A stretch of 64,000 nucleotides of DNA from an uncultured Lentisphaeria bacterium (GTDB lineage Bacteria > Verrucomicrobiota > Lentisphaeria > Victivallales > UBA1829), in assembly GCA_905197955.1 (NCBI GenBank), contig CAJKAR010000004.1, forward strand, positions 62,001 through 126,000, given 5' to 3'. The notes below the pieces were generated by a model, which was given only the letters and a program-made list of their open reading frames with translations, did not search any database and had not been told where the DNA came from. Within the stretch, counting starts at the first letter, position 1. Every line of letters begins with the position of its first letter. Position numbers and translations under genes: made by a program. This document shows, piece after piece, positions 33,200 through 43,390 of this stretch.

Positions 33200-36100
33200 T
33201 CGGAAGCCTCCTCGATTGCGATTGCCTTGAAATATTCGCCGACATACTCTTCAAATGCCGGCGGCACTTTTTCATGATACCGGTACTTGACCGGGAAGGT
33301 CTCTTTCTTTCTCCGGCGCAGTTTCTCTTTTTCCGCCTGCACGGTCACTTCGAGAGCGGTTCTGGCTTTCCGCAGCGACAGTGCAGCCTCGCTCTTCAGA
33401 CGACGGATTTCGGGGCCGTCGCCGCTGCCGATCCGTTCCAGTGCGCGCATTTTTTCGAGCGCATCGCGGAGATCGCCCGCAGGAAGATTCGCATCATCCA
33501 GCCGTTTCAGCATGGCTTCGGTTCTCTGCTTGAGCTCCGCCTGATTTCCCGCCAGCCGGACGCCGGTTTTCTGATCCTGATCCGGCGTGACCCCGCTGAG
33601 ACCTTCATCCCCGACGCCGGATTGCTTGCCTCCGCCGGAGGCTCCGCCCTGCGGATCTTTCGATTTGTCAACCACGGTTCCTTTTTCAAACGGAGACTGC
33701 ACCAGACGAGTCGGCGTTTTTCTACCGCCCTTCCCTGTGGCCTCTTTCTCCACGAATTGTCCGGTGGATCGTCCGGAACGGCCTTCTCCGGAACGGCCGC
33801 CGACCTCGTTGTTGTTCGGGAGGACATTGCCGGTGATGCCTTTTGCCTGCATGCTGTCGATATTGCCGTCGGCAACGCCCCAGCCGAGACCGTCGTCGCT
33901 GTCGTAGGAGAAGGAGTTCGAGCTGTCGTTGGTATCTTCGCTCATATCTTCCTCCTGCTCGATAAGATCGCCGATGATATCGGTCAGCTCCGCCGGAAGA
34001 TCGGTCAGCTTCACATCCTGCGAGTTGCCATCCTCTTCCGCGACCCATTTGATATAGTCCTGCTTATCGGAAAGCCAGCGTTCGAGATTCGCAATCACAT
34101 TTTCCGCTCCAACAAGCGCGGTATCCTCGGCAACGGTCGCAATCTCAATTTTCTTAGCCTTCAACGCATTCCCCGCCTTCTGCAGCTCCTCGTAGAGCTC
34201 GACAAATTCATCCGCCATGGCGGAATTCGAAAAATCCTGATTCTGTTTCTTGGAAAGATCGGAAAACGCCGTTTTGAAGAACTGAGCCCAATCCTGTTCC
34301 TTTGCTGCGAGATCGCCCAGAAGTTTTTCTTCGCCTTCACTCCAGTCATCGGTCTTTTTCGGATCGAAGTTCTCGGTATCGGCTTTGATTTTCCTCTGTT
34401 CGGTTTTGAATCGTTCCAGATCCTTCTTCAGCTTTTTCATCTGTTCGTAGAGCTCTTTTTCCGCCTCATTTTCTTTTGCCAGAGCCTTTTTCTTTTCCTC
34501 ATTCCGCTGACGGAGGGCAAGAGCACCGAGCAGTTTCCGGAGTTTTTCGATCAAAGCGGTCTGCTTCAAAACAATGGTGTTGATCTTCAGCGATGACGGC
34601 GCCTTGCGCATCTCATTGACCTCATTCAGCAGAAGATTGGAATCCTGATTCAGGACATTCAAGGCGCGGAGGAAAGGTGATGGAAGTTTGGCTTTTTCCG
34701 CTTCGCGTCCGGCATTCTGGAGATGCTTGTCAATCCGGCTCTGCTCACGGTAAAGACGGTCACGCTGGTGATTGGGAAAATGTTTCAGCTGAAGAGAAAT
34801 CCGGTCACGGACCGCAGTCTGTTCCCGCAAAGCCGTGAAAAGAAGCTCATAACATTTTGCAGCATCGCCGGAGGAAAGTTTTTCCTTCAGGTTCGAAACC
34901 AGATCAATCTGATGGATTGTTATCGAGGAAGAAGATGTCGTTTCCTGTCGTTTTGTATCTTTTGCGGATGCTTTGAGTTCTATTGTACCGCCTTCCGGCA
35001 GCAGAGCTGGCGTCAGTTTGAGGAGGAAAACTTCATTGCGGGTCTGAAAACCGGGAGCGGGATAGCGATACTCTTTCAGAAGAAGAGTCCGGCCCTCGAC
35101 TTCGGCGGTCAGACGGATGGACTCGACCCCGTAGTCGTCGGAAGCGGTTATGCGAATCGGGATGATTTCGCCGTATCCGGCTTCAAGATTGTTTTTCGTA
35201 TTCAGAAAACGAATCTCGGGAGGGCGATCCTTGACGCTTTTCAATTCTCCGGACCAGGCATTCTCAAAGAGAAGTCCATCGCGGTCCTTGAGAGAGAGGC
35301 GAAGCTTGAGATCCTCCTGAAGAACGGAAAACGGCGTGCCGGTCGCCTGTTTTTTTTCATTCACAAAGAGCAGCGGCTGGATTCCTCCGCAGGAAACGAT
35401 CACGCTGCTGCCTTCCGGAACGGAGTGTTTGAAGTTTTCGCCAGGCGAGAGTATTTCCGGTTTTCTGCCGATATAAGCCGGAGGCGTTATCGTGAGTTTG
35501 AAATCCGGAACCGGCGGAGGTGCGATCACCCGGATGGAAAATTTTTCGCTGGATTCTCTTCCGGTTTTGATGCTGTAAACAAGATCCCTGGTCAGATGTT
35601 TCAGCGTGAAAGCTCCGTCATCCATGTGATAAAGCACCGGCGGAATGGCGGTTTCGATAAGGAGTTTCAGGTCCGAAAGCTGATGACCGTTATAAAAAGC
35701 TCTTGCCCGGATGGTAAGATCGTTGCCGCGCGGGACCCGGCAGTTTCCCGGTTCGACTTCGAAGGAGGTGAAGTTCAGCGAAGCGGTCCGCGACGCGGGA
35801 TTCGCAAACCGGCTGAACGCATTCAGCGCATAATTGTAAAACGGAAGAAGATAAAGCAGACTGGCACAGAGGATGATTCCAAATCCGGCGAGAGCTTTCC
35901 GGAACAAGGCATCCCGCATCATTCCGGGAATGCGGACGGTGGAACAGCGTTCAGCCGCCCGCTCCGAGAAATAGTTTGCCAGATGCTCCGGCAAACTGGA
36001 ATCGCTGCGGAAACAGACCGCGTTGACAAGTACATTGTCCGGAATGGCATTGATGCGTTCCAGTTCCACGGCATCTTCCCGATCCGAGCGGCGAAGTCCG

Positions 36101-36321
36101 AAAGCCTTCCGGATCAGAACCGTCAGTGCGGCAAAATTTCCTGCGGCGAACAAAACCAGAAGAAAAATGCGCGAGTTCCGGGAAAATCCTGAGAGGTTGT
36201 CCAGAATAAACAGAACTACCATTGCAGCCAGATCGCAGGAGAAAAGCCACAGGAACGCGATGCTCCAGAATTTCCGGGAGCGCAGACGGCGAAGTTCAGT
36301 CAAGGATTCGGATAAACTCAT
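33196..36321 (-). CDS. Large membrane-anchored coiled-coil protein (DUF4175-like)
   Basis: 1041 residues. Three hydrophobic segments lie near the N-terminus (residues about 20-40, 50-70 and 145-165), then several beta-rich Ig-like modules (residues 170-470), then a long charged coiled coil (about 480-760, with runs of Lys/Glu), and a Gly/Ser-rich low-complexity stretch (about 815-925) before a final coiled helix. This architecture matches the DUF4175-like proteins found beside MoxR/vWA genes in Planctomycetes and Verrucomicrobia. It probably spans the periplasm as a scaffold. It overlaps both neighbours (26 and 4 bases). Confidence 0.65.
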   Translation of the reverse strand: MSLSESLTELRRLRSRKFWSIAFLWLFSCDLAAMVVLFILDNLSGFSRNSRIFLLVLFAAGNFAALTVLIRKAFGLRRSDREDAVELERINAIPDNVLVNAVCFRSDSSLPEHLANYFSERAAERCSTVRIPGMMRDALFRKALAGFGIILCASLLYLLPFYNYALNAFSRFANPASRTASLNFTSFEVEPGNCRVPRGNDLTIRARAFYNGHQLSDLKLLIETAIPPVLYHMDDGAFTLKHLTRDLVYSIKTGRESSEKFSIRVIAPPPVPDFKLTITPPAYIGRKPEILSPGENFKHSVPEGSSVIVSCGGIQPLLFVNEKKQATGTPFSVLQEDLKLRLSLKDRDGLLFENAWSGELKSVKDRPPEIRFLNTKNNLEAGYGEIIPIRITASDDYGVESIRLTAEVEGRTLLLKEYRYPAPGFQTRNEVFLLKLTPALLPEGGTIELKASAKDTKRQETTSSSSITIHQIDLVSNLKEKLSSGDAAKCYELLFTALREQTAVRDRISLQLKHFPNHQRDRLYREQSRIDKHLQNAGREAEKAKLPSPFLRALNVLNQDSNLLLNEVNEMRKAPSSLKINTIVLKQTALIEKLRKLLGALALRQRNEEKKKALAKENEAEKELYEQMKKLKKDLERFKTEQRKIKADTENFDPKKTDDWSEGEEKLLGDLAAKEQDWAQFFKTAFSDLSKKQNQDFSNSAMADEFVELYEELQKAGNALKAKKIEIATVAEDTALVGAENVIANLERWLSDKQDYIKWVAEEDGNSQDVKLTDLPAELTDIIGDLIEQEEDMSEDTNDSSNSFSYDSDDGLGWGVADGNIDSMQAKGITGNVLPNNNEVGGRSGEGRSGRSTGQFVEKEATGKGGRKTPTRLVQSPFEKGTVVDKSKDPQGGASGGGKQSGVGDEGLSGVTPDQDQKTGVRLAGNQAELKQRTEAMLKRLDDANLPAGDLRDALEKMRALERIGSGDGPEIRRLKSEAALSLRKARTALEVTVQAEKEKLRRRKKETFPVKYRYHEKVPPAFEEYVGEYFKAIAIEEASE

Positions 36322-37348
36322 GTTCGGTCTCCTTGTGGATGGCTAGTTCAGTGGATGCGCCGGGAACAACGCCGTTCAGAAGTTTCATGCGGTAAAGTGT
36401 CCGATTTTTTTCTCCGCCCTTCTGCATCCGCCGCAGAGGCATGTCACGGGAATCCAGTTTCCATTCCTCTCCGGCGGTGTGCCAGTTCCAGATTTCAATA
36501 TGCCAGAGGAATCCACCGTTTACGTGTTTCTTTGCCGCGTAAAAATCCGCACGGCGTTTGTAGACGAGGGTCCGGGTGCCGTCCAGAAGAAGGAGAAAAC
36601 GGTCGCGGAAGAAATCATCGGCAAGGCTGAAATTCTTTTTTAGCACATCGGGGAACTGATTCGTTCCGGAAAAGCCGGCAAGGACAGCGTTCTCGGTCAG
36701 GAGAAAGAGATCGTATTCGCCAGGCAGAAGATTCGGGAAAACAAAGCGGGAGCCGTTAATCTCCGCATTCATCACCACATGCCGCCGACGATCCACGGCG
36801 GAGACCTGCTGAAGGGAACCGAATCCGGAAACCGATCCGGAAATTTTCTGTGCGAATGAATCGGCTTTCCGCGGAAAAGCGATTTTGGCGATGTATTTCA
36901 AATCATCCATTTTCTGTCCGTTTTTTCCTTTGATCTGGCGATTGAGAAAGAGTTTGGAGGGGGCGCCTTTGCCTTTGAATCGAAAGGGAATGGAAATGAT
37001 ATGTCCGCGCACGACCTCGCCGCTGACGAGAAGGATTTCCGTTTCAAAGTGGATAAGGGGATATTCTCCGTCGAAATAGACTTTCTCGGTTTTTCCGGAC
37101 TCCTTGTACATCCAGGGGCGTTCCATGGAGGCTTTTTCGACTTTCTGGGTCAGAAGAACGATGTCGGAAAGTTCAATTTTCCGATCGCGGGACCGCTTGT
37201 CCTTCTGCTGATTGATGGTGAGCGGACGCGATCCCATGATCGTCAGGCGGCCGGAGGCCGTACTGCCGTCGGAAAACGTAATGAGAGTCTCCGGAACGGT
37301 TGCGGCCATCAGCGGAACAGAGAGCAGAAAAAACAGAACTTTCAGCAC
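36296..37348 (-). CDS. Exported protein of unknown function in MoxR/vWA operon
   Basis: 350 residues from the GTG at 37348. An in-frame TTG at 37369 exists, but AAGGAG lies eight bases before the GTG and a clean signal peptide (MLKVLFFLLSVPLMAA) starts there. The mature part opens with TLITFSDGSTASGRLTIMGS, a small barrel pattern seen in exported proteins of related operons, and includes a region like a carboxypeptidase-regulatory beta sandwich (NGSRFVFPNLLPGEYDLFLL). I do not recognise the whole. It lies 17 bases after the vWA gene upstream. Confidence 0.6.
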   Translation of the reverse strand: MLKVLFFLLSVPLMAATVPETLITFSDGSTASGRLTIMGSRPLTINQQKDKRSRDRKIELSDIVLLTQKVEKASMERPWMYKESGKTEKVYFDGEYPLIHFETEILLVSGEVVRGHIISIPFRFKGKGAPSKLFLNRQIKGKNGQKMDDLKYIAKIAFPRKADSFAQKISGSVSGFGSLQQVSAVDRRRHVVMNAEINGSRFVFPNLLPGEYDLFLLTENAVLAGFSGTNQFPDVLKKNFSLADDFFRDRFLLLLDGTRTLVYKRRADFYAAKKHVNGGFLWHIEIWNWHTAGEEWKLDSRDMPLRRMQKGGEKNRTLYRMKLLNGVVPGASTELAIHKETEHEFIRILD

Positions 37349-37365
37349 GGGAGAATCTCCTTCAT

Positions 37366-39441
37366 TCAAAACAGATTATATCGCCGTCTCAGGAACCATT
37401 CGGTCATGAGAAGCAGGAACAGGGCAATCAGAAAACATGGAGTATCGAACACGGGGTGCCATTCGTGATCCACCGTGTTTTTGCGCAGAACCGTCTGAAG
37501 ATCGGAACGCAGGCGCGCGGTTTCCTCCGGAAGATAAACGCGGCCGTGAGTGGTGAAGCGCATGAAATTATCGTCGGAAACTTTCAGATCGTCGTTTTCC
37601 GCCGCGCTCTCTCCGGAATAGACGAGGTGGTAGCGGTTGAGTGTTGTATTGTTCCGGTCCACGGCTTTGACTTTCAGAACATATTTTCCTGCGGGAACAT
37701 CAGGAAACACGCAGGAAAAAAGAGATCCCTGAGAGTTCATCTTGAGTTCCCGCGGCGGCTCCTGAGCATTCTCACGCGAGAGGAATGCTTCCGCGGAAAC
37801 GATCTGCTCTCCGGTTGCGGTGACTTTCAGGCTGGAGCCTTCCTGAATCTGATCCGGAGCGGATATTTCCAGACGTTCCCCGATCCCCTCCCCTGCATGC
37901 ACGAGCATGTTTTCCCAGAATGTGCGGAAACGCTGATGACGTTTTTCCGGAGAACCAAGCTGATGCAGAGAATTGGAAAGAACGGCGATTACTTTGCCGC
38001 GTCCGTAGGGCATCGAGACAACAAGCGGATATTTTTTGTCGCCGACCGCATTCAGGAGAACTTCCGCTCCGGATTTTACGCGATCCACCAGATTCAGTCC
38101 GCGAATGGAGACCGCATCTTTCAGCAGATCGTCAAACAGGGGATTGCCGGAGGATTCCAGACGGAAAACTGAATCCGTAAAACGACTCTGTCCGCTGCGG
38201 ACAGGCAGCATGGCGGAAAACAGCCGGTTCTTCACTTCACCGAACGCGCCGGGACCGCCATAGATCAAAACCGTTCCGCCGTTGGATACATACTGTTCAA
38301 TGGAACGGATCTCCGCATCCGAATACTCCTCCGCACATCCTGAGGCAAGGAAAAGCAGATCGGTGTTTTTCATTTTGGAGGGATCTTTCGGGATTCCCTT
38401 GTCATAGGTTCCATCCGGTGAATTGCCGATCACCTGATGCACTCCGGGCCGAAGCTGATACAGTGCCGTAAATTTCCGTCCGGTCTGCCGGAACAGCCGC
38501 GTCAGCGGGCGGAACGTGTTCGTCAGAACCGGGAAATAAAGAACCGGGGAAAGATCATCTTCCCGCACTTCGAGCACGAGTTCGCGCGTATTGTTGAGAT
38601 GCGAAACCTCTTCCGGGAGCCTGTTCAGCTCAAAACGGATCGTATGAAGTCCTGGCTTTGCAAACGAGGTCCGGAACGGCACTTCGCGCCGCTCTCCGGA
38701 AGCCAGCTCGAAACGTTCCTCTCCACTCTTTTCCCCATCCACCAGGATCTTCATCTGAATCGGCGTTTTCTCTCCGGAATTTTTCAGAACGACCGGGATT
38801 TTCAAATCCAGCTCCTCTCCGGCACGCAGGGAGGCTGGCGAACGGAAAGAGTCGATGCGCAGATCGGGAACACGCTCCAGATCCGTTCCGGTCCGAACGG
38901 CAAAGATGGGAACTCCTGCCGAACTTCCGCTGAAACGCGAATGATCCAATCCATCCGTCAGAATAATCAAAGCGGCGGCGGAAGCCAGACCAAGATCACG
39001 ATCCGCCGTATCCACGGCCTGCTTCAGGTCGGTATTGCCGAACGGGGAAAAGAGATTCATCAGAGCAGGATCGTCCGCCGGGACACTCTTGTGGTTGAAT
39101 AGATAGATGTATTTCCGGCAGCCGCCGAACGAATCGGAAATCAGATCCTGCAGAGCGGCGCGGGCGGCATCGAAACGAGTGGTTTTGCCGGGCATGTCAG
39201 CGGCGGACATGGAGGCGGAACCATCCAGAAGAAAAATCAGATTCGACCGGCTGAAATCCGTTCCCCGCAGAAGCATTCCCGGCGAAAGAAGCATCACCAC
39301 CAGCAGAAACAGCGAACTGAAGCGCAGAACCGCCAGAATTTTCTTCCGATATGCCACTCGGCCCGTCCAATAGACAGCTCCCAGCGAAAGCAGAGCCGCA
39401 AACAGAATCACAAGATAGGGTAGCAGAGGATAAAAACGCAT
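37366..39441 (-). CDS. Membrane vWA-domain protein with glutamine-amidotransferase-like region
   Basis: 691 residues. Two membrane helices (about 8-28 and 38-58) precede a von Willebrand A domain with the MIDAS motif DGSAS in FLLDGSASMSAADM. A beta-sandwich region follows (about 200-290), then a class I amidotransferase-like fold (about 320-480; LLFLASGCAEEYSDAEIRS, YGGPGAF) and a terminal beta domain with a last hydrophobic helix near the C-terminus. Similar to the second large vWA protein of aerotolerance (Bat)-like operons in Planctomycetes. Catalytic residues of true amidotransferases are not evident. It abuts the BatA-like gene with no gap. Confidence 0.72.
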   Translation of the reverse strand: MRFYPLLPYLVILFAALLSLGAVYWTGRVAYRKKILAVLRFSSLFLLVVMLLSPGMLLRGTDFSRSNLIFLLDGSASMSAADMPGKTTRFDAARAALQDLISDSFGGCRKYIYLFNHKSVPADDPALMNLFSPFGNTDLKQAVDTADRDLGLASAAALIILTDGLDHSRFSGSSAGVPIFAVRTGTDLERVPDLRIDSFRSPASLRAGEELDLKIPVVLKNSGEKTPIQMKILVDGEKSGEERFELASGERREVPFRTSFAKPGLHTIRFELNRLPEEVSHLNNTRELVLEVREDDLSPVLYFPVLTNTFRPLTRLFRQTGRKFTALYQLRPGVHQVIGNSPDGTYDKGIPKDPSKMKNTDLLFLASGCAEEYSDAEIRSIEQYVSNGGTVLIYGGPGAFGEVKNRLFSAMLPVRSGQSRFTDSVFRLESSGNPLFDDLLKDAVSIRGLNLVDRVKSGAEVLLNAVGDKKYPLVVSMPYGRGKVIAVLSNSLHQLGSPEKRHQRFRTFWENMLVHAGEGIGERLEISAPDQIQEGSSLKVTATGEQIVSAEAFLSRENAQEPPRELKMNSQGSLFSCVFPDVPAGKYVLKVKAVDRNNTTLNRYHLVYSGESAAENDDLKVSDDNFMRFTTHGRVYLPEETARLRSDLQTVLRKNTVDHEWHPVFDTPCFLIALFLLLMTEWFLRRRYNLF

Positions 39442-41451
39442 TTATTTGCCTCCTTTCCGATTCCGGAATCCGGAAAGATCGGATCCAAGAACAAATTCCG
39501 CTGTCAGAAGAACCAGCGCCGCCAGCAGGGCAATTCCCGCCAGATCGGTCCCCCGGCGCAGACGGGCAATTTGGAATCCGGGTTCCTCGTCGGGAGTCAG
39601 GAGACTCACAGGCGAATCAAAGACCTGCTTCATGCCGGAGAGAGGAATCGTCTTCAGCGAGCTTTCCCGTTCCGGGGGCGTCATGACGGCCGTTTCATAG
39701 CGGCCCGCGGAAAAAAGCGCAATTCCCGGAAGCAGCGTATCACGGAAAATTCCGTCGGCAACCGTTCCCGACACTCCCTGCGAATTCGTGTAGGAGACCG
39801 CTTTCTCCTCCAGATTCACGCTTCCGCCGCATGACAGATGGATGATTCTGCTTTTTGTTCCTGCCGCATAATTCACAAACGAATTCATGACGACAGGGAA
39901 CGACTTCAATTCGGGCCAGTTCGAAAAACGGCGGCGTAGATCAAACGCCAGCGCAATGAGACGTCCTCCGCCGCAGGAGTATTCCGCAATCACAGGACGG
40001 AATCCGCAACGGGCAAGGACATCGGTGTTTCGCGCATTCAGCACCGCAAGTTTCCTCCATTGCAGCAAATTCAGCTGAAGAAGATCATTCAACGATGCCA
40101 ATCCGCGCTCGAACAGAATGCCGGAGGCCGGCTTGCTCTCCGTCGAAGTGTAGATTTTCGGGAGAGCTCCGCCGGATCGTTCCGTCAACGCCGAATAAAA
40201 ACGGCTCGATCCCTCCGGTTCCGGAAGCGCGGCAATCGTGCCGCCGGACCGCAGAAACTCCAGAAGTTTATCGACAACTTCCGCCTGGAACGAACTTCCC
40301 GGCGCAAGAAAAATCAGCGAATACTGTTTCAGATCATACGCTCCGAGAGTCCGGAAGGTGGCATCGGTGAATTCGATTCCGTAGGCGTGCTTTTTCGGTT
40401 CCACGGCCATTCTCAGGTAGTAGAAGGGATCGGGAACATCCCCGCCATCATCGCCGGAGAGAAGAAGCACTTTCATGACATCCGAAACCGCAAAGGAAAA
40501 CGGAAGCGTATTATCAAGCGGCACATCGGGATCATCAATGGAAATGGTTCCGTCCACACGCCCGGAACGGACAGGTACATAAACAAAATGTTCGTTCACG
40601 GAGGCATTCGCCTTCACGGAAATCGTTTTCGACTGAACCGGATTGCCTGTGATATTCAGGACCGCCTTGAACGTGCGGTCGCGAGGCGTGGAATTGCGAA
40701 CCGTGAAAGGCAGATAGACACTGGAACCGGGCGTCTTCAAAGAGGGATCCGGAACTCCGCCGCCAAGCGACGCATTCTCGGAACTGCCGGAAACGGGAAT
40801 GACAAAGAGACGGCCGTTCTGCAGATCGGAAAGTCTGATTTTCCGCTTCGGCAGCATACTTTCCTGCAGATCGGTCAGCAGATAGATCTCCCGATTGATT
40901 CCCTGCGAGCGTTTCAGCAGTTCGACCGCCCGGCGGATCGCAAGAGTCAGATTTCCCGCGCTCCCGGTGACTTTTGCTTCCCGAAGGGCGTTGACTACTT
41001 TTCTTTTGTCGCGGGTCGGCTCAATCCCCTCATTTCCCGACAGAAAGACGATTCCGGCCGAATCCTCCTTGTTCAGAGAATTCATCAGACTCTCCGCCTG
41101 TCGCACGGCAACCTCAAAAGCCGTTCTGCCGCCGGGCACTGACCGCTGCATCGACATGGAATCATCCAGCAGAATCACCGCTTCCGTTCCCGCGCCCGCC
41201 AGAAATGAGATCTTTTTGAAATACGGTCTCGACAGCGCAAATATCATCAGCGCAAGTCCCAGAATCCGGCAGATCATCAGAAACACTTCCAGCAGTCTGC
41301 GGCGGTACGCAAAATACTTTTCCCTGCGCACGAAGAAAATCAGCGAGGAAAACAGCACCGTCGAACGCTTTCTATGATAAAACAGATGCAGAATCAGCGG
41401 AGCCAGCGCCAGCGGCAATGCGAACAGAAAAGCCGGAGAGGTAAATTCCAT
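39442..41451 (-). CDS. BatA-like membrane protein (aerotolerance N-terminal domain plus vWA)
   Basis: 669 residues. It starts MEFTSPAFLFALPLALAPLI, then LHLFYHRKR, the signature of the BatA N-terminal membrane domain, followed by a second helix and a vWA domain with MIDAS motif DDSMS (VILLDDSMSMQRS) and TAFEVAVRQAESLM. A long periplasmic beta region with a DUF4159/amidotransferase-like stretch (LIFLAPGSSFQAEV) follows, and the protein ends in a membrane helix. It shares one base with the DUF58 gene (TGATG at 41453-41449). Presumed partner of the MoxR ATPase. Confidence 0.8.
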   Translation of the reverse strand: MEFTSPAFLFALPLALAPLILHLFYHRKRSTVLFSSLIFFVRREKYFAYRRRLLEVFLMICRILGLALMIFALSRPYFKKISFLAGAGTEAVILLDDSMSMQRSVPGGRTAFEVAVRQAESLMNSLNKEDSAGIVFLSGNEGIEPTRDKRKVVNALREAKVTGSAGNLTLAIRRAVELLKRSQGINREIYLLTDLQESMLPKRKIRLSDLQNGRLFVIPVSGSSENASLGGGVPDPSLKTPGSSVYLPFTVRNSTPRDRTFKAVLNITGNPVQSKTISVKANASVNEHFVYVPVRSGRVDGTISIDDPDVPLDNTLPFSFAVSDVMKVLLLSGDDGGDVPDPFYYLRMAVEPKKHAYGIEFTDATFRTLGAYDLKQYSLIFLAPGSSFQAEVVDKLLEFLRSGGTIAALPEPEGSSRFYSALTERSGGALPKIYTSTESKPASGILFERGLASLNDLLQLNLLQWRKLAVLNARNTDVLARCGFRPVIAEYSCGGGRLIALAFDLRRRFSNWPELKSFPVVMNSFVNYAAGTKSRIIHLSCGGSVNLEEKAVSYTNSQGVSGTVADGIFRDTLLPGIALFSAGRYETAVMTPPERESSLKTIPLSGMKQVFDSPVSLLTPDEEPGFQIARLRRGTDLAGIALLAALVLLTAEFVLGSDLSGFRNRKGGK

Positions 41452-42359
41452 CAGAACAGTACCTCCCGTTTGGAAAAATAGGCCGCAAGCGCCCGTTCGA
41501 ACGGATCGGCTGTTGTCAGCGTTTCGAACGTGATTTTGTACTGATCGCAGAAGTTTTTCAGCTCTGCGTTATAGTTTCGCAGCGCCTCCAGATAATATTC
41601 CCGGCACGCCTCGCTTTCCAGTTCCATCGCCTCGCCGGTTTCCATATCCTGAAAGCGGATCAGACCGCGGTACGGAAAGCGCAGTTCATCTTCGTTCAGA
41701 ATCTGGAATAGGATCACTTCGCAGTGTTTGAACGTCAGCTGATGGAGCGAACGCAGAAAATCGGAATTCCGTTCCAGAAAATCGGAAAAGACAATCACCA
41801 GAGAACGTCTGGGGATCCGGTCCGCGATCTGCCCCAGCGAAAACGTCGCATTGGAGACCCCCTCCGGCTTCAGCGACTCCAGATGACGCAGATTCGCCGC
41901 CAGATGACTCACGGAATTGGAACATCCGGAGAAAGGTCCCGGTACATCGCTCCAGGTGAAAAGCCCATGCGCATCCCGCTGCTGATGAGCCAGATACATG
42001 AATGCCGCGGCAAAATAACAGGCGTAATGGAACTTGGCGGGACTCCGTCGCCCGTCGGCGGCAGACATCGCCATGGAACCGGAGGTGTCCAGAAGGATAT
42101 AGCTGTGAAGATTGGTTTCTTCTTCAAAACATTTGATGTAGTAGCGATCGGAACGGGCGTAGGTTTTCCAGTCGATGTATTTCACGCTGTCGCCGGGGGA
42201 GTATTTCCGGTACTCTGCGAATTCGGAGGAAAAGCCGCGATACGGGGAGCGATGGAGTCCCAGCATTCCGCCCTCCACGAGGGAACGGGCAATGAGCTCG
42301 ATGTGTTTCAGGGAATCGAGCGTTTCGGGAGGCAGATAGGTATAGCGGCTGTCGGGCAT
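41451..42359 (-). CDS. DUF58 protein
   Basis: 302 residues, cytoplasmic. The DUF58 signature is clear: FAEYRKYSPGDSVKYIDWKT, then ARSDRYYIKCFEEETNLHSY and a vWA-like LLDTSGSMAMSA, with RRSLVIVFSDFLE in the second half. DUF58 proteins nearly always pair with MoxR ATPases and are thought to present or mature vWA clients. One base separates it from the MoxR gene upstream and it overlaps the BatA-like gene downstream. Confidence 0.9.
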   Translation of the reverse strand: MPDSRYTYLPPETLDSLKHIELIARSLVEGGMLGLHRSPYRGFSSEFAEYRKYSPGDSVKYIDWKTYARSDRYYIKCFEEETNLHSYILLDTSGSMAMSAADGRRSPAKFHYACYFAAAFMYLAHQQRDAHGLFTWSDVPGPFSGCSNSVSHLAANLRHLESLKPEGVSNATFSLGQIADRIPRRSLVIVFSDFLERNSDFLRSLHQLTFKHCEVILFQILNEDELRFPYRGLIRFQDMETGEAMELESEACREYYLEALRNYNAELKNFCDQYKITFETLTTADPFERALAAYFSKREVLF

Positions 42360-42360
42360 C

Positions 42361-43368
42361 TCAGTTCCGAGGCTCCGGGACGGCTTGAAGGAGCATGTCG
42401 ATCAGCGCGTCTGTTGTGAGATTTTCTCCGGCGGCGTGGAAGTTGCACGCCATGCGGTGGCGGAGCACTTCGTGTGCGGATTTGCGGACGTCTTCACAGC
42501 AGACGTTGACCCTTCCATCCAGAGCCGCCGCGGCTTTTGCTGCAAGCATCAGATACTGTCCTGCACGCGGCCCTGCCCCGTAGGAGAGATTCCGGCGGAT
42601 GAAATCGGGCGCATCCGGATTGTCCGGGCGCGACAGGCGCGCAAGGTCGGCACAGTAGGAGATCACATGACGGCTGACGGGAACCGCACGCACGACCATC
42701 TGGAAAAACATCAGGGAATCCCCGTTCAGGACCTTGTCCGGAACAACGGTGCGGTTGCCGGTTGTCTGCGAGAGAATTTCAATCTCCTGTTCCCGCTCCG
42801 GATAATCCAGTTTGACTAGGAACATGAAGCGGTCGAGCTGCGCTTCGGGCAGCGGATAGGTTCCCTCCTGCTCGATCGGGTTCTGGGTGGCGAGGACAAA
42901 GAAGGGGGTCGGCAGGGGATAACGCTTTCCTCCGCTGGTGACGCTTTTTTCCTGCATGGCTTCCAGCATGGCGGCCTGCGTCTTGGGCGGAGTGCGGTTA
43001 ATCTCGTCGGCAAGAAGAAGATTCGTGAAGACCGGCCCCTTGACGAAACGGAGTTCCCGTTTCACGCCGGCGGCGGCTTCATCGAGAATCTCGGTGCCGG
43101 TGATGTCGGACGGCATCAGGTCGGGGGTGAACTGAATCCGTTTGAAATTGAGATCCAGCACCTGGCCGAGCGTGGAAACCAGCAGAGTCTTTGCCAGTCC
43201 CGGTACGCCGAGCAGCAGGCAGTGACCACCGGCAAGCATGGCGGAAAGCACCTTCTCAATTACAGTTTCCTGGCCGACAATCACTTTGGCAAGTTCCCGG
43301 CGGACCGAATCGAAGCCGTCACGCAGAACGGCAATGTCCTTCAGCAGATTTCTGTCATCGTATTCCAT
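42361..43368 (-). CDS. MoxR-family AAA+ ATPase
   Basis: 335 residues from the ATG at 43368, which has AAGGA at a good distance; an earlier in-frame start at 43404 would overlap the DUF4159 gene. Walker A is LLLGVPGLAKT, Walker B is LLLADEINRTPPKTQAAMLE, with sensor ATQNPIEQEGTYPLPEAQLD and the C-terminal SYGAGPRAGQYLMLAAKA sensor 2 region, all typical of the MRP/MoxR subfamily. These act as chaperone-like ATPases for vWA proteins and metal-cofactor assembly. Cytoplasmic hexamer in known members. Confidence 0.94.
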   Translation of the reverse strand: MEYDDRNLLKDIAVLRDGFDSVRRELAKVIVGQETVIEKVLSAMLAGGHCLLLGVPGLAKTLLVSTLGQVLDLNFKRIQFTPDLMPSDITGTEILDEAAAGVKRELRFVKGPVFTNLLLADEINRTPPKTQAAMLEAMQEKSVTSGGKRYPLPTPFFVLATQNPIEQEGTYPLPEAQLDRFMFLVKLDYPEREQEIEILSQTTGNRTVVPDKVLNGDSLMFFQMVVRAVPVSRHVISYCADLARLSRPDNPDAPDFIRRNLSYGAGPRAGQYLMLAAKAAAALDGRVNVCCEDVRKSAHEVLRHRMACNFHAAGENLTTDALIDMLLQAVPEPRN

Positions 43369-43390
43369 GAAATCATCCTTGTTTTGAAAA